The notes beneath the pieces are model-generated. The model saw only the letters and a list, made by a program, of their open reading frames with translations. It ran no database searches and had not been told where the DNA came from. Of a stretch of 38,978 bases of DNA, positions 23,476 to 34,537 are shown piece by piece. The stretch comes from Campylobacteraceae bacterium (GTDB lineage Bacteria; Campylobacterota; Campylobacteria; Campylobacterales; Sulfurovaceae): assembly GCA_027034975.1 (NCBI GenBank), contig JALVWQ010000034.1, forward strand, positions 1 to 38,978. The letters run 5' to 3'. How positions within the stretch are numbered: position 1 is the stretch's first letter; the number at the start of each line of letters is the position of its first letter. A program made the translations under genes and the position numbers.

Positions 23476-24333
23476 CTATCTCAGAAGAGATTGGCTCTTC
23501 TTAGTTAACTCCTCAATTTTTGCAATTACCTCCTCGATAATCCAATCAGGAGTTGAAGCCCCAGCAGTCACACCACAATGCTCTTTTCCATCAAACCAAG
23601 AAGCATCAATCTCCCTAGCATTCTCAATATGATAGCAATCACTAAGATGGTTTTGGCAGATAAAGAAGAGCTGCTTCGTATTTGAGGAGTTTTTTCCGCC
23701 AACTACAATCATTATATCACTCTTTTGTGCCAACTCTTCAGTTGCTGCTTGATTCTCAAATGTTGCATTACAGATTGTATTAAATACTCTTAGCTCCTGC
23801 ACTCGTGCTACAAGCTTTGCCGCTATCTTTTGGTACGCCTCTGGTTTTCTTGTTGTCTGTGCTACAAGAGCCACTCTTGGACCAAGAGGGAGTCCAATTA
23901 TCTCATCCTCACTCAAGATTATAAATGTTTTTTCTGGTTCGACACTATAACTCGCTACCCCTTGTATCTCTGGATGATTTTTATCTCCAAAAATAACAAT
24001 TGCATACCCCTCCTTGCTCATCTTCTCGACAATCTGCTGTGGTGTCGTTACATAGGGGCAAGTTGCATTGATAATCTTTTTCCCTTCAGATTTAAGTATC
24101 TTAAGCCGCTCTTTTGTAATGCCGTGAGTTCGTATAATAACAGTATCATGTTTTTTTGCATCCTCAAGCGTCTCAACAAGTCCAACTTGGTGCTTCTTCT
24201 CTAACCGCTCTATCTCATCTTTATTATGGATCAGAGGGCCAAATGTGACACTATTTGGGTGTTTCTCAGCAATATTGATTGCCCTCTTTACGCCATAGCA
24301 GAACCCATATGACTTTGCTAACTCAATCTTCAA
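23476..24333 (-). CDS. ispH: 4-hydroxy-3-methylbut-2-enyl diphosphate reductase
   Basis: The last enzyme of the MEP isoprenoid pathway, making IPP and DMAPP with a [4Fe-4S] cluster. 285 residues. Cluster cysteines are C12 (GFCYGV), C92 (NATCPYV) and C188 (NTICNAT); substrate histidines are H36, H70 and H120. GGKNSSNT and [16 protein letters not shown] are further signatures. The start codon is TTG at 24333. It overlaps the aroA 3' end by 11 nt and has AGGGG six bases upstream, inside aroA. No ATG fits the family N-terminus. Its 3' end is followed by a 140-bp gap to rpsA. Confidence 0.97.
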   Translation of the reverse strand: MKIELAKSYGFCYGVKRAINIAEKHPNSVTFGPLIHNKDEIERLEKKHQVGLVETLEDAKKHDTVIIRTHGITKERLKILKSEGKKIINATCPYVTTPQQIVEKMSKEGYAIVIFGDKNHPEIQGVASYSVEPEKTFIILSEDEIIGLPLGPRVALVAQTTRKPEAYQKIAAKLVARVQELRVFNTICNATFENQAATEELAQKSDIMIVVGGKNSSNTKQLFFICQNHLSDCYHIENAREIDASWFDGKEHCGVTAGASTPDWIIEEVIAKIEELTKKSQSLLR

Positions 24334-25627
24334 TTTGCACCCCTGTAATCTGCTTTAAGATATCAAAGAAATTAGGGAAAGAGGTATCTACACACCCAAT
24401 ATCTTCTATCTCCATACCACTTAAGAGCCCAGCAATCGCAAAACTCATAGCAATTCTATGGTCACCATGGCTATTGACTACAGCTCTTTGAAGCTGACCG
24501 CCAATAATTGTGTAACCATCTTCATGCTCCTCAACCTCTATTCCGCATCTTCGTAATCCATCTACAACAACAGCAATACGATCACTCTCTTTTACTCGCA
24601 ACTCTTTTGCATTGCAAACCTTGCTGCTTCCCTCAGCAACACTCATAGCAACTGCAAGTGCTGGAAGCTCATCTATAAGCCATGCTATTTTCGAATCTAC
24701 TATAACTCCCTTAAGCTTCCCACTATTTGCAATACGAATATCACCAATTGGCTCATACTTATCCTCTGTCAATAGGTACTCAACAGAGGCTCCCATCTGC
24801 TCTAACACTTTGTAGGACTCTATACGAGTAGGATTCAAACTTAAGTTTTTCAAAACAACCTCTGCTCCAGGCGTTATTGCAGCAGCAACAGCAAAAAAGA
24901 ATCCACTCGAAGGGTCTGATGGCACAGTAATCTCTAAAGGCTCAAGCGGCTTCTCTAAAGAAGTTATCTCTATCCACTCTTTGCCATCTTTTACAACACT
25001 CTCTATCTTTGCACCCATTCCACGAAGCATCCGCTCACTGTGGTCTCGACTTAAAAAGTTCTCTCTATAGAGACTCTTTCCATCTGCATTGAGGGCTGCT
25101 AAGATAAGAGCCGACTTCACTTGGGCAGAGTCGATAAGGGACTCATACACAAAGCTTTTAAGTTTCCCACCACGAATATGCAGTGGAGCCTTATTCCCAT
25201 CTTCTCTCCCATCTACCTTTGCACCAATGGCTCTAAGAGGATTTGCAACCCTAGCCATTGGTCGCTCGCGTAAGTACTTATCTCCAGTAAGGACAAAACT
25301 CCCATCTATCCCACTTAAAAGTCCGCAATAGAGACGCATTCCTGTTCCAGCATTCCCACAATCTAAAATATCTGCTGGCTCAACAATCTCTTTTGGCGAC
25401 TCTATCGTTACACTGCTTCCTTCTCGTGTTACCTTTGCACCTAGAAGCTTGGCAATATGTAAAGAGGCAAGTGTATCCTCTGCCGTTAAGAAGTTCTCTA
25501 TCTTCGAAGTACCTTCACTCAGTAGCGAAAACATCGCACAGCGGTGCGAAATAGACTTATCGGCTGCAATATCAGCACACTCTAAGTTAAATGGCTTCTC
25601 TACTTTCGAGATAACAGCTTTTTTCAT
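24323..25627 (-). CDS. aroA: 3-phosphoshikimate 1-carboxyvinyltransferase (EPSP synthase)
   Basis: The shikimate-pathway enzyme joining PEP and shikimate-3-phosphate, 434 residues. Conserved sites visible are DKSISHR near 23-29 (the K and R bind substrate), GNAGTGMRL near 92-100 (PEP loop), YLRERPM near 119-125, [13 protein letters not shown] near 166-178, [33 protein letters not shown] and [18 protein letters not shown] and [11 protein letters not shown] complete the active site. GTGMR carries a methionine after the glycine, as in class II-like bacterial forms. It overlaps pheT by 4 nt (ATGA) and ispH by 11 nt, so translation is coupled on both sides. Confidence 0.97.
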   Translation of the reverse strand: MKKAVISKVEKPFNLECADIAADKSISHRCAMFSLLSEGTSKIENFLTAEDTLASLHIAKLLGAKVTREGSSVTIESPKEIVEPADILDCGNAGTGMRLYCGLLSGIDGSFVLTGDKYLRERPMARVANPLRAIGAKVDGREDGNKAPLHIRGGKLKSFVYESLIDSAQVKSALILAALNADGKSLYRENFLSRDHSERMLRGMGAKIESVVKDGKEWIEITSLEKPLEPLEITVPSDPSSGFFFAVAAAITPGAEVVLKNLSLNPTRIESYKVLEQMGASVEYLLTEDKYEPIGDIRIANSGKLKGVIVDSKIAWLIDELPALAVAMSVAEGSSKVCNAKELRVKESDRIAVVVDGLRRCGIEVEEHEDGYTIIGGQLQRAVVNSHGDHRIAMSFAIAGLLSGMEIEDIGCVDTSFPNFFDILKQITGVQIED

Positions 25628-27969
25628 CGCAGTGTTGCTCCAAAACTCTCTTGCAGTCTCTGTAATATACTACTCATCACACCCTCGATTTCACTATCGC
25701 TAAGTGTTGCCACATCAGACTGGAGTGTAAAGCGAACTGTTAAGCTCTTCTTATCCTCTAAGCTTGCATCTTCATAGATATCTAACGGATAGAAATCTTT
25801 TAAAATCGCCTCACTCTCTTTAAGCTCTTGTAACTCTTTTGCCACCTGATAAAATGGTAAACGCTTCTCTACAAGCACTGAGAGATCTTTAGTTACTGCT
25901 TGGAAATTAGAGAGTGCATGGGCATTTATATGCTTTGGCATAATCTTGGCTAAAAGAACCTCTGCAATATATGTATCTTTCAAGCTAAACTCATCTGCAA
26001 CTTGAGGATGGAGCTTTGCAAGATACCCAATAGACTCTCCATCTTTTATGATTGCAGCTGCAATGTATGGATGCATTAAACCATTTTTTGCCTCGATTGG
26101 TTCTAAAGAGAAGTCACCTATTACGCTTCCAATCTTTGCAACAAAGCTCTCTAAATCAACCATCTTCGCTTTTGCACTATTGTGAACACTCGCTCTTTGC
26201 TCTTCACCACTTAAAAGAAAGCTCATAACCTCATACTCTTTGCGATCTTTCGTAAACACAGTTCCAACCTCAAAGAGCCCTATTCGCTTCTTCCCATAGT
26301 TTACATTTCGTTTTGCTGCCTCAAGAAGGTTCACAAGAATAGTTGTTCTAAGAGTGTTTAACTCTTTTACAATTGGATTAACTACATCAAGCTTCTCATC
26401 TACTAAGTCAAACCCATACTTCATCAGTAGCTCTTTGTTAGCAAATGCATAAGTGAGTGCCTCAAAGAAGTTTGCAGCTACTGCTCGCTCTCTTATATCA
26501 CGAAGTGCTCTATAGTTTAAGTAGGTCTCATTAATTCTATTGGCTTCTACAATCGTAAGTGGGACCTCTTTTATATTATCGATTCCATAGATTCGTAACA
26601 CCTCTTCTGCAAGGTCGTGACTATTTTTAATATCGTGTCTATATGGAGGGATCACAATCGCAAAGACATCGTCATCAACCTTTTGCATCTCAAAGCCTAA
26701 TCGCATTAAGATATTTACAATCTCAGCTTTTGGTAGCTCCTCTCCAATGATTCCATTAATTTCACTAATCTTTACAGATATCTTTAAGCCATCTCTATAG
26801 TCACAAGCAATCACTTCTGCACTTGAGTATTTTGCATCACTATTGACTTTTGATATCTCTGCCTGTAACTTTTTCATCCCAAAATCGATTGCAGGCTCAC
26901 TCCCTCGCGAACTATTATAGTAGAGCTCATCTGTCTCTAATTTATTAGCAGATACACCCTCTACAACAAACTCAGGATCAATATAACTCGCCTCTAGGAG
27001 CACTTTTGTAGAATTCTCATCTGCCTTATACTCACTATTTTGTTCTACTCCAACTATAGAGAGTGCCTTCTCGTCACACACAACAGTTACTGTAGAGTTA
27101 TCGTTCTCTTTAATTGTAAGTTTTACTGTCTCGCCACTTTGCGATTGCAGTTTTGCAAAGTCATACCCTCTTAAAAGTACGCCACTCTCATGGAGTGCAT
27201 ACTCCAAGAGTCTCTCAAGATCATCTTTTGCTTCACTCTTTATAAATGCTAATCGCAATCTCTGTAGAAAGTTACTCTTAAAGCCATCACTCTCAACAAT
27301 AGAGTATGAAAGTACACACTCTGTATTGCAGTTACACTCTACCTGCAACTCTTTTGCTACACCGATTACACTTCTATTTTTTACCTCAAAATCGAATGTT
27401 TTTAACTCTTTATCAAGAGCAGCTGCTAAATCTCTTGCAACCCCATAGATACTATCGCAATCTCCACGGTTTGCTGTAAGCTCTATATCAATTACTGTAT
27501 CAGCAAAACGAGGATACTCATTCAGTGGCTTCCCTACAACAAGCTCTCCGATGCTCTCATCTAAGATCATAATTCCATCTTCTAACTCTGGGAGACCAAG
27601 TTCACTACTTGAACAGATCATTCCAAAACTCTCTACACCACGAAGCTTCGCCTTTTTTATCTTAAACTCTCCAGGCAATACTGCACCCACAGTTGCAACG
27701 GCTACATACTTCGCATTGACAACATTTGCAGCACCACAAATAATCTGCACTACTTCGCTACCAGTATTGACTTCGCAGAGATTTAATTTATCAGCATCTG
27801 GATGCTTTACACAACTTACAATCTCTCCCACAACAACTTTTTCGTCAATGGTATGCTCTTTAAAAGAGTCTACCTCTAAACCAATAGCATTGAGCGTGCT
27901 ATCTAATTTACTATTATCAACATCACTTAAATCTATATACTCTTCTAACCAACTTCTTGTAACTATCAT
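25624..27969 (-). CDS. pheT: Phenylalanyl-tRNA synthetase beta subunit
   Basis: 781 residues, a normal length for bacterial PheT. The N-terminal tRNA-binding (EMAP-like) domain is seen as [23 protein letters not shown] near 45-67. The B3/B4 editing region covers the middle, the B5 DNA-binding-like domain around 390-470 ([27 protein letters not shown]), the catalytic-like core around 480-680, and a C-terminal ferredoxin-fold anticodon-binding domain ends at 781 ([20 protein letters not shown]). With PheS it forms the alpha2-beta2 enzyme. It overlaps pheS and aroA by 4 nt each. Confidence 0.97.
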   Translation of the reverse strand: MIVTRSWLEEYIDLSDVDNSKLDSTLNAIGLEVDSFKEHTIDEKVVVGEIVSCVKHPDADKLNLCEVNTGSEVVQIICGAANVVNAKYVAVATVGAVLPGEFKIKKAKLRGVESFGMICSSSELGLPELEDGIMILDESIGELVVGKPLNEYPRFADTVIDIELTANRGDCDSIYGVARDLAAALDKELKTFDFEVKNRSVIGVAKELQVECNCNTECVLSYSIVESDGFKSNFLQRLRLAFIKSEAKDDLERLLEYALHESGVLLRGYDFAKLQSQSGETVKLTIKENDNSTVTVVCDEKALSIVGVEQNSEYKADENSTKVLLEASYIDPEFVVEGVSANKLETDELYYNSSRGSEPAIDFGMKKLQAEISKVNSDAKYSSAEVIACDYRDGLKISVKISEINGIIGEELPKAEIVNILMRLGFEMQKVDDDVFAIVIPPYRHDIKNSHDLAEEVLRIYGIDNIKEVPLTIVEANRINETYLNYRALRDIRERAVAANFFEALTYAFANKELLMKYGFDLVDEKLDVVNPIVKELNTLRTTILVNLLEAAKRNVNYGKKRIGLFEVGTVFTKDRKEYEVMSFLLSGEEQRASVHNSAKAKMVDLESFVAKIGSVIGDFSLEPIEAKNGLMHPYIAAAIIKDGESIGYLAKLHPQVADEFSLKDTYIAEVLLAKIMPKHINAHALSNFQAVTKDLSVLVEKRLPFYQVAKELQELKESEAILKDFYPLDIYEDASLEDKKSLTVRFTLQSDVATLSDSEIEGVMSSILQRLQESFGATLR

Positions 27970-28958
27970 CTAAACTGCTCCAATAAACGAATATCTCCCT
28001 CAAACATCGAACGCAAATCTGGGACTCTATGCAGTAGCATTGCAAATCGCTCTACACCCAAACCAAATGCATATCCACTCACATCTTCGTAACCAACAGC
28101 CTTAAAGACATTTGGATCAACAACACCGCTTCCTAAGACCTCTAGCCATCCTGTGTGTGAGCATACTCTACACCCTTCTCCTTCGCAGAAGATACAGCTA
28201 ATATCTACCTCTGTGCTTGGCTCCGTAAATGGGAAGAAGCTTGGTCTAAACCGCACCTCTACATCGCCAAACATATAGTGTAAAAAGTCTGTTAATATCG
28301 CTTTGAGGTTTGCAAAACTTACTACACCTCTCTTATCAACCACTAACCCCTCGACTTGGTGGAACATTGGAGTATGCGTTAAGTCATAATCGCGTCTAAA
28401 TACAGCACCTGGTGCAATCATACGAATTGGCGGTTTTCTATCCATCATTGTACGAATCTGCACTGGTGATGTATGGGTTCTCAGTAGCTGTCCATCACCT
28501 AAAAAGAAGGTATCTTGCATCTCTCTGGCTGGATGGTTTTTTGGTAGGTTAAGTGCCTCAAAGTTTGTAAAGTCATTCTCTACCAATGGTCCGCTCTCTA
28601 CACTAAAGTTAAGTGCTGTAAAGTAGTCGATAATCTTATCCATCGTCGCCTTTACAGGGTGCAAAGAGCCTTTCGTCGCCTCATACCCAAAGAGTGATAC
28701 ATCAATAACCTCTTTTGCAAGCTTCTCTTCTAAAGCCGCAGCTTCTAGCTTAGCTTTTTGCTTCTCAAAAACCTCTGTTAAAGCCGCTTTTGTCTCATTT
28801 AACTCTTTTGCAAAATCTCTCTTCTTTTCAGGTGCAATATCTTTAAGCTTCGCAAACTCAGCTGCTAACACCCCTTTTTTTCCAAAAATTGTAACCCTTA
28901 GAGTCTCTAAATCATCTAAATTGGTCGTCGACACTATTTTACTCTTTAAATCTTCCAA
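27966..28958 (-). CDS. pheS: Phenylalanyl-tRNA synthetase alpha subunit
   Basis: 330 residues, the catalytic subunit charging tRNA-Phe. A coiled-coil N-terminus (about 1-85) is followed by class II motifs: [12 protein letters not shown], the motif 2 region [19 protein letters not shown], and the motif 3 [20 protein letters not shown] near the end. Four cysteines in [19 protein letters not shown] are an insert often seen in this subfamily. The start is TTG at 28958, chosen for GAGG six bases upstream and the family length; no in-frame ATG lies nearby. It is the first gene of the series and is divergent from the HIT-family gene across 158 bp. Confidence 0.96.
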   Translation of the reverse strand: MEDLKSKIVSTTNLDDLETLRVTIFGKKGVLAAEFAKLKDIAPEKKRDFAKELNETKAALTEVFEKQKAKLEAAALEEKLAKEVIDVSLFGYEATKGSLHPVKATMDKIIDYFTALNFSVESGPLVENDFTNFEALNLPKNHPAREMQDTFFLGDGQLLRTHTSPVQIRTMMDRKPPIRMIAPGAVFRRDYDLTHTPMFHQVEGLVVDKRGVVSFANLKAILTDFLHYMFGDVEVRFRPSFFPFTEPSTEVDISCIFCEGEGCRVCSHTGWLEVLGSGVVDPNVFKAVGYEDVSGYAFGLGVERFAMLLHRVPDLRSMFEGDIRLLEQFR

Positions 28959-29116
28959 TTTGACCTCTTTATTTGTTTTTCTTTTCTATAGAGTTGCTCT
29001 ACAGATATAATTTGCAATTGTATCGAAAAGCTTCTAAGAGTGTCGTTATATTCTTTGCCCCACACAATAAGAAAAAAATATGCTATACTTTGAAAAATAA
29101 AAAATAAGGAGAATCG
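28959..29116. promoter_or_regulatory. Divergent promoter region, pheS (-) and HIT gene (+)
   Basis: On + an extended -10 (TGCTATACT, with TATACT at 29084-29089) lies before the HIT-family gene, with AAGGAG at 29106-29111. On the - strand, TACAAT-like and TATATC-like boxes lie in the stretch 29006-29024, and a small TAGAG-TTG-CTCTA hairpin (28988-29000) falls in the pheS leader. No leader peptide rich in Phe codons was found, so pheST attenuation is not supported. Confidence 0.4.
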
Positions 29117-29473
29117 ATGTGTATATTTTGCAAAATTGTTGATGGAGAAATACCAAGTAACAAAGTCTTAGAGAATGAGAAGTTTTTAGCATTTCACGAT
29201 ATTAATCCTGCAGCTCCAATCCATATTTTAGTGATTCCAAAAGAGCATATAGAGTCATTTCAAGAGGCAGATAGCCAAACTATAGCAGAGATGACACCAT
29301 TTATCCAAGAGCTCTGTAGCAAGATAGGCTTAGATAAAAACGGCTATAGATTAATTACAAATATCGGAGAAGATGGTGGACAAGAGGTAAAACATCTCCA
29401 TATTCATGTGCTAGGTGGTGGAAAACTCATCTGGAAACACTACCAAGAGAGTGATCCACACAAAAATATCTAA
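29117..29473 (+). CDS. HIT-family nucleotide hydrolase/transferase
   Basis: 118 residues of the histidine triad superfamily, HINT branch, which usually hydrolyses AMP-lysine or AMP-NH2-type phosphoramidates. The triad reads HLHIHVLGG, with H93, H95 and H97, H95 being the nucleophile by family rule. The opening MCIFCKIVDGEIPSNKVLEN, with C2/C5, and HDINPAAPIHILVIPK match HinT proteins closely. It has its own extended -10 promoter and AAGGAG. A HIT gene next to pheS is also, as I recall, the arrangement in C. jejuni. The physiological substrate is unknown in most bacteria. Confidence 0.95.
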   Translation: MCIFCKIVDGEIPSNKVLENEKFLAFHDINPAAPIHILVIPKEHIESFQEADSQTIAEMTPFIQELCSKIGLDKNGYRLITNIGEDGGQEVKHLHIHVLGGGKLIWKHYQESDPHKNI

Positions 29474-29499
29474 CTATTTAGTAAGAACCAAAATCTAAT

Positions 29500-29547
29500 T
29501 AGCTCTGAGCTCTATGCTCTTAGCTTTTCGCTGTAAGCTTTAAGCCT
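29500..29547. repeat. Degenerate heptad repeat array (GC-core class), 7 units
   Basis: GC dinucleotides occur at 29502, 29509, 29516, 29523, 29530, 29537 and 29544, exactly 7 bp apart seven times, while the other positions vary. Read on the - strand from the rimP stop (29553) the unit is about RAGCNNA. It fills the gap between the convergent HIT gene and rimP. This is the clearest array of the family. Confidence 0.75.
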
Positions 29548-29552
29548 CTCCC

Positions 29553-29981
29553 TTACCACTCAAAATAGGTCTTAACAGTTCCTAACTCATTATAGTTATA
29601 ACTCTCTACACCCTCCTTGGTCTCAATAGAGATCCCCTCGTCAGTAGCTTCGATAAGTTTACCTTTACTCTTTTTACCGCCAAGAATTTTGAGCTTTACC
29701 TTTTCGCCTACAGAGTTTTTAAAGTGCTCTGGCTTTGTTAGTTTTCTCTCTATTCCTGGCGAACTTACTTCAAACCGGTACTCACCACTCACGGGAGGAG
29801 TAATATCTAACAGCGGCGAAATATCTCGCGAAATATCGGTACAAAGATCAATATCGACCCCACCATCTTTGACAATAGAGACACGGTAGATCGTTTCGCC
29901 ATTCTCTTGCACAATTTCGCTATCATACAATTTTGCTCCATGTGACTTTACAATCTTTTCAATAGAGTCAATAAGTGCCAC
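29553..29981 (-). CDS. rimP: Ribosome maturation factor RimP
   Basis: 142 residues; assists late assembly of the 30S subunit. The N-terminal alpha-beta domain contains VDIDLCTDISRDISPLLD and the hallmark SGEYRFEVSSPGIERKLTKP (family: YxLEVSSPGxxRPL) near 65-83. The C-terminal SH3-like barrel covers about 88-142. The start is GTG at 29981, overlapping the TAG stop of rbfA by one base (TAGTG), so it is coupled. It is the last gene of the lpxC-to-rimP string and ends 6 bp from a heptad array. The order infB-rbfA-rimP is reversed relative to E. coli (rimP first) and normal for Campylobacterota. Confidence 0.95.
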   Translation of the reverse strand: MALIDSIEKIVKSHGAKLYDSEIVQENGETIYRVSIVKDGGVDIDLCTDISRDISPLLDITPPVSGEYRFEVSSPGIERKLTKPEHFKNSVGEKVKLKILGGKKSKGKLIEATDEGISIETKEGVESYNYNELGTVKTYFEW

Positions 29982-30334
29982 TACTTCTCCTTCTTAATCT
30001 GCTCAAAGAGCTTATCAATCGAAGCAATCTTCTCAAGATGGTCATCAAACTCAAATGTAAAATTAGGTGAGCGGAACCACCCCTCACTCTCTCGAACATA
30101 GTTTTTTAAAAACCCTTGTACTTTCCGTAACTTTTTTAAGATCTCTGCTTGCTCATGCTCTTCGATACCACTCTTATCAAGATAGACTTTAGAGTCATAA
30201 CGACCTCTTGAGCAGACCACCTCTGTAACAATTAAATTTTGTAATTGAGTATCATCGAGCATCGAGAGTGCTTCTGGAAGTACCTCTTTTAAGAGAGCCT
30301 CTGTCCGCTTTCGCTTTATCTCTGCTTGATTCAT
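29981..30334 (-). CDS. rbfA: Ribosome-binding factor A
   Basis: 117 residues with the single KH-like domain of RbfA, which binds the 16S helix 1 region during 30S maturation. Recognisable parts are the opening [20 protein letters not shown], the strand [40 protein letters not shown] (family: L.....lR..l...l.lR..P.l.F) and [20 protein letters not shown]. The ATG overlaps the infB stop (ATGA), and its own stop overlaps the rimP start, so the three maturation genes are translated in series. Confidence 0.94.
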   Translation of the reverse strand: MNQAEIKRKRTEALLKEVLPEALSMLDDTQLQNLIVTEVVCSRGRYDSKVYLDKSGIEEHEQAEILKKLRKVQGFLKNYVRESEGWFRSPNFTFEFDDHLEKIASIDKLFEQIKKEK

Positions 30335-32910
30335 AGAGTCGCTTGCTCCTCAACCTCTTTAAAGACTTCAATTATATCGCCCTCTTTAATATCGTTAAAG
30401 TTCTCAAGCATAATACCACACTCATACCCTTTACCAACCTCTTTAACATCATCGTTAAATCGCTTGAGTGAACTCAATTTCGTAGTATAGACAACCACAC
30501 CATTTCGAATAAGACGAGCACCTAAATGTCTCTCTATCTTTCCATCAATTACCATACAACCAGCAATTGTACCAACTTTTGCAACTGCAAATGTCTGTCG
30601 AACCTCCGCTTGACCTACAACTTCCTCTTTTACAACTGGACTCATCAATCCACCAAGAAGAGCTTTTGCATCATCGAGTAGATCGTAGATAATACTGTAT
30701 GTCTTAATCTCGACACCAAGCTCTTTTGCTTTATTCTTTACCGCTCCTGTAGGGCGAACATTAAAGCCAATAATATAGCAGTGCTCACTTGCATCAGCTA
30801 AAAGTACATCACTCTCTGTAATTCCACCGATACCACTATGGATAATCTGGATCTGCACTTCATCATTCTTAAGCTCTTCGAGTGCCTTTTTAATCGCCTC
30901 TAACGATCCTTGAACATCTGCTTTCACAAGTACTGGAAGCTTCTTCACCTTTCCTTCTGCGATTAAGTCGCTAAGCTCATCAAGAGAGACTTTTGTCGAT
31001 TTAGAGAGCTCTTTTACACGAGCTAACTCTTTTCTCTTCTGTGCAATCTCTCTTGCCTCTTTCTCACTATCTACAGCCACAATCACATCTCCAGCTTGAG
31101 GCACCTCGTTTAATCCTACTACTGCTGCAGGTGTACTTGGACCAATCTTTTTTGCACGACTTCCATCATCTAAGATCATCGTTCTTACACGCCCATAAGT
31201 AGTACCAGCAATTACATTATCTCCAACACTTAAGCTACCATTTTTCACAATAATATTAGCAACTGCACCTAAACCTTTTTCGAGGGAACTCTCAATAACA
31301 ATCGCCTTAGCTTTTCTATTTGGATCAGCTTTAAGCTCCATAATCTCAGCTTGTAAGAGGATCGTATCAAGAAGGTCATCAATCCCCTCTCCACTATGTG
31401 CTGAGACTGGAACAAACTCATACTCTCCACCCCAATCTACAGGCATGATACCAATCTCAGAGAGTTGCGACTTTACATTATCAATATTCGCCTCTGGCTT
31501 ATCGATTTTGTTAATTGCAATAATAATCGGTACATCGGCTGCTTTTGCATGAGAGATAGACTCTTTTGTTTGTGGCATTACACCATCATCTGCAGCAACT
31601 ACAATAATAGCGATATCAGTTGCTTGTGCACCCCTTGCACGCATCTGGGTAAATGCTGAGTGCCCTGGAGTGTCAATAAAGGTTACCTTTTTCCCATCTT
31701 TCTCCACTTGATATGCACCAACATGCTGCGTAATACCACCAGCCTCTTTGGCTGCCACTTTTGTAGATCGAATCTTATCTAAAAGTGAAGTCTTCCCATG
31801 GTCAACATGTCCCATAATTGTAACAACAGGTGGTCTCTCCTCTTCTGTCTCATTAGGAATTGCATCATACTGGGCAACATAGTCTAAAAGATCTAATGGA
31901 TTAATCGTCTCTACTTTTACATCAAACTCTTCTGCCAAAATCTCTATAGAGTCTTTATCTAGGAAGTCATTCTTTGTAACCATTGTACCAAGTTCAAAGA
32001 GAACTTTTACAATCTCACCTACGCTTCGTCCGATCTTCTCAGCAAACTCATAAACCCTTACATCTTCAGGTATCTTAACCACATCAACCTTTTTGGGTTC
32101 AAGCTCTTTTTTATAATCTCTCTTCTTCTTTTTTCGTTTACTCGGAGCACGATGCTGTACACGGTTGGCAACATTCTTCTGCGAACCACCCATTACTGCC
32201 CTCTTGCGTGCCTCCTCTTTTCTGCGTAACTCTTGGCGTTGAGCCTCTTCATAGATAATCTTATCCGAGAAGTCTAAAAGCACAATTTCATCTTGTTCAT
32301 AGATCTCGTTTGTATCCCCTAAGCTTCTCTCCATCAGCTCTATCTTCTGCCCACTCTCTTTTGCCGATACTGGTGTCTTTTTCTTCTTTTTCTTTGGTGT
32401 AGGCTGCTCTTTTGGAACTTCACTTTTACTCGGTTTTGGAGCCTCCTCTTTTACAGCTGGTTTAGGATTCTTCTTCTTGACAATTGTAATACCACGACGC
32501 TTTACAGGCTCTTTTTTTGCAACCTCTTGTGGCTCTTGAGTCTCTCTCTCTACCTCTTTTGGTGTAGCAGTAATCCCCTTTCGCTTCTTTGCAACCTTTT
32601 TAGGCTCCCCTTGGTGCTCTTTTGGTGTCTCTGCTCTCTCTTGAGTACTCTCACTTTTAGGTGTGCTCTTTGTCTCTGAAGCTTTACTTGTACTCTTCTT
32701 AGCAGCCTTCTCTTTCTCTTCACTCTTCTTAACAAACCCCTCAGGGAGCTTACCAGAGATAAGATAGTTCATTAAAACTTCTGCTTGTTGCTCATCGATT
32801 GTACTATTTCTCGCTCTTACCTTAAACCCTAACTCTTTTGCTTTCTCTAATGCAACCTTATCACTTGCACCAGCCTCAAGAGCCACCTCTTCAATCTTAA
32901 TCTTTGACAT
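30331..32910 (-). CDS. infB: Translation initiation factor IF-2
   Basis: 859 residues. An IF2_N helical module opens the protein ([20 protein letters not shown]). A very charged K/E/P-rich linker follows (about 60-270). A second IF2_N comes at about 283-335. The GTPase domain has G1 GHVDHGKT at 367-374, G2-G3 [12 protein letters not shown] and DTPGHSAF, and G4 NKID. The EF-Tu-like domain II and the fMet-tRNA-binding C-terminal domain complete it. It places initiator tRNA on the 30S subunit. The ATG lies inside the ylxR 3' end (14-nt overlap) and the stop overlaps rbfA. Confidence 0.97.
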   Translation of the reverse strand: MSKIKIEEVALEAGASDKVALEKAKELGFKVRARNSTIDEQQAEVLMNYLISGKLPEGFVKKSEEKEKAAKKSTSKASETKSTPKSESTQERAETPKEHQGEPKKVAKKRKGITATPKEVERETQEPQEVAKKEPVKRRGITIVKKKNPKPAVKEEAPKPSKSEVPKEQPTPKKKKKKTPVSAKESGQKIELMERSLGDTNEIYEQDEIVLLDFSDKIIYEEAQRQELRRKEEARKRAVMGGSQKNVANRVQHRAPSKRKKKKRDYKKELEPKKVDVVKIPEDVRVYEFAEKIGRSVGEIVKVLFELGTMVTKNDFLDKDSIEILAEEFDVKVETINPLDLLDYVAQYDAIPNETEEERPPVVTIMGHVDHGKTSLLDKIRSTKVAAKEAGGITQHVGAYQVEKDGKKVTFIDTPGHSAFTQMRARGAQATDIAIIVVAADDGVMPQTKESISHAKAADVPIIIAINKIDKPEANIDNVKSQLSEIGIMPVDWGGEYEFVPVSAHSGEGIDDLLDTILLQAEIMELKADPNRKAKAIVIESSLEKGLGAVANIIVKNGSLSVGDNVIAGTTYGRVRTMILDDGSRAKKIGPSTPAAVVGLNEVPQAGDVIVAVDSEKEAREIAQKRKELARVKELSKSTKVSLDELSDLIAEGKVKKLPVLVKADVQGSLEAIKKALEELKNDEVQIQIIHSGIGGITESDVLLADASEHCYIIGFNVRPTGAVKNKAKELGVEIKTYSIIYDLLDDAKALLGGLMSPVVKEEVVGQAEVRQTFAVAKVGTIAGCMVIDGKIERHLGARLIRNGVVVYTTKLSSLKRFNDDVKEVGKGYECGIMLENFNDIKEGDIIEVFKEVEEQATL

Positions 32911-33148
32911 TACTACTTAACTCCTTCAATAGTGCTTCTACACTTTTTTTATCTATCTTCATTCTGCCAGCAACAATTTTAGCAATATGCTTGTTTCCTT
33001 GCAGGCACGCTTTACATAGGTAGAAACTTCTACCCTCACCACTGTAGAGGTACATCTTTCCCTCTCTCTTTTGTACTCTAATAAGCTCTTTTTGAAACTC
33101 CCTTTTTTGGCATGCTACACACATTCGGATAGGAACTCTTTTCATCAT
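32897..33148 (-). CDS. ylxR: YlxR/RnpM-family RNA-binding protein (DUF448)
   Basis: 83 residues. The family signature is complete: [20 protein letters not shown] near 8-27 and [12 protein letters not shown] near 39-50, with paired cysteines. YlxR (RnpM) binds RNase P RNA and affects its activity in Bacillus subtilis. Its place just before infB is conserved across bacteria. It overlaps infB by 14 nt. Two adjacent ATGs (33148 and 33145) are possible starts. No clear SD precedes them, and a TATAAT at 33153-33158 (-) lies immediately upstream, so translation may depend on read-through from thrB (20 bp away). Confidence 0.92.
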   Translation of the reverse strand: MMKRVPIRMCVACQKREFQKELIRVQKREGKMYLYSGEGRSFYLCKACLQGNKHIAKIVAGRMKIDKKSVEALLKELSSNVKD

Positions 33149-33168
33149 CGATATTATATCACAAGTTC

Positions 33169-34053
33169 CTATAGCTTGCTAGTAACACCAAAGTTGTCAA
33201 GATCACACACTAAAACTCTAAATTCACCAAATGCATTCTCAAGTGCCTCAGCGATCCCTTTTGCATCATCTTCGTAACACAAAGAGAAGAATGTCGACCC
33301 ACTCCCAGAGAGTGTGCTCATCAAAGCACCATTCTCTAATGCAATCGATTGTACTCGAAAAAGCTCTGGCATCATCGACATTCTTCTATCTTGGTGGATA
33401 CGATCGCGTGCCGCAATTCGCAGTTGATCCCACGACTCATTCATAAAGAGGGCTGTCATATAGGCCGCATGCGAAAGCGAAAAGATAACCTCATCTTTAT
33501 GGTAACTTGTTGGGAGTACAGTTCTTGATCTATTTGTCGAGATTGTCTTATTAGGAATGACCAAAACAGCCTTAAGATAGTTTGGTAATCTATGCTTCTT
33601 ACTGTAGACTCGCCCTTCATGCAAACAGGCAACATTAAAACCACCCATCACAGCTGGAGTAATATTATCTGGATGGTGCTCATACTTAAGTGCTAAGTTT
33701 AAAATCTTTCGTTTATTATACTTTACACCTGCTGCCACATGGGCTGCTGTTAAAGCTGCTACAATCACTGCCGACGAACTCCCAAGCCCCCTAGATATAG
33801 GTATCCTGTTGGTAAACTCAAAACGGAATGTATTGTACTTTCCACCACTTAGTCGCTTATAGTGCTCATTAAAGATATTTAGAAACATTGAGTTTCTCTT
33901 AATCTTTGGATTCTTTGAGCCCTCGCCCTTTGTCGAAACACTTAAAAATCGAGATGGCTTGATAACTATCTCATTGCGCAAATTTATCGAAAGACCAAGC
34001 GTATCAAATCCTGGTCCTAAATTTGCACTTGTTGCCGGTACCGAAACTAACAC
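33169..34053 (-). CDS. thrB: Homoserine kinase
   Basis: 294 residues of the GHMP kinase family, phosphorylating homoserine for threonine synthesis. It opens VSVPATSANLGPGFDTLGLS, the motif 1 typical of ThrB. The ATP loop PISRGLGSSSAVIVAALTAA lies near 88-107, and the third GHMP motif near the C-terminus is STLSGSGSTFFSL. The start is GTG at 34053, with AGGGG five bases before it; no ATG is available. It lies between tsaB and ylxR, an order I recall from Campylobacter jejuni too, with 31 and 20 bp gaps. Confidence 0.96.
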   Translation of the reverse strand: MLVSVPATSANLGPGFDTLGLSINLRNEIVIKPSRFLSVSTKGEGSKNPKIKRNSMFLNIFNEHYKRLSGGKYNTFRFEFTNRIPISRGLGSSSAVIVAALTAAHVAAGVKYNKRKILNLALKYEHHPDNITPAVMGGFNVACLHEGRVYSKKHRLPNYLKAVLVIPNKTISTNRSRTVLPTSYHKDEVIFSLSHAAYMTALFMNESWDQLRIAARDRIHQDRRMSMMPELFRVQSIALENGALMSTLSGSGSTFFSLCYEDDAKGIAEALENAFGEFRVLVCDLDNFGVTSKL

Positions 34054-34084
34054 AAAACCCCTTTACTCTCTTGCCAAACTACTC

Positions 34085-34537
34085 TTAATAAGCTACTACC
34101 GCATCGATATGGTAATCTGGCTCATTACTCTCTAAAAACTCTAACTGCTCTAAATGCTCAGGCATATAAAAAGAGCTCACTTGATGCTCATCAAACTTTT
34201 TTGTTATTATATTCTCTTTTTCTTTGACAAAATAGAGTTTTCCTAACGCTTTAATAGGTTTATTGCCATTAAGCTCAAATGCACTTATTGCATCAAAAGG
34301 GATCCCTTTGATAACCTCTACACTCTTTAAGAGTGTGTAGCAAATCTTTGTAGCCATATGACTACCAGGTCCACTAGTATAGATAAACCGCTCTACACCC
34401 AAACCTAAAAGCTCTTCAACTAAAGGCAATAGAATATCCGAAGCCAATCCATCATACTTCTGTACCATAACAACTTTTCCATCTTTATAGAGTCCTACCT
34501 CAATAGGCGAGGCTATAGAGTTTATAATTGCAACTAT
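34085..34537 (-). CDS. tsaB: TsaB-like t6A pathway protein, probably with a non-standard start codon
   Basis: TsaB activates TsaD in tRNA t6A37 synthesis. The clear family part is LLPLVEELLGLGVERFIYTS, then GPGSHMATKICYTLLKSVEV and a short C-terminal tail typical of compact Campylobacterota TsaB proteins. The first ATG (34468) gives only 127 residues and cuts off the first ASKHA-fold strand. The same frame continues upstream as IVAIINSIASPIEVGLYKDG, which fits the missing strand, but there is no ATG, GTG or TTG before the TAA at 34559-34561. The best start is ATA at 34537 (150 residues), 8 bases after AAGG; an ATT at 34528 is another choice. The gap to lpxC is 46 bp. Confidence 0.75.
   Translation of the reverse strand: MVAIINSIASPIEVGLYKDGKVVMVQKYDGLASDILLPLVEELLGLGVERFIYTSGPGSHMATKICYTLLKSVEVIKGIPFDAISAFELNGNKPIKALGKLYFVKEKENIITKKFDEHQVSSFYMPEHLEQLEFLESNEPDYHIDAVVAY

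Noticed and set aside
28959-29116. Attenuator leader peptide for pheS
   Set aside because: No short ORF with a run of Phe codons and no terminator-type hairpin pair was found in the leader.
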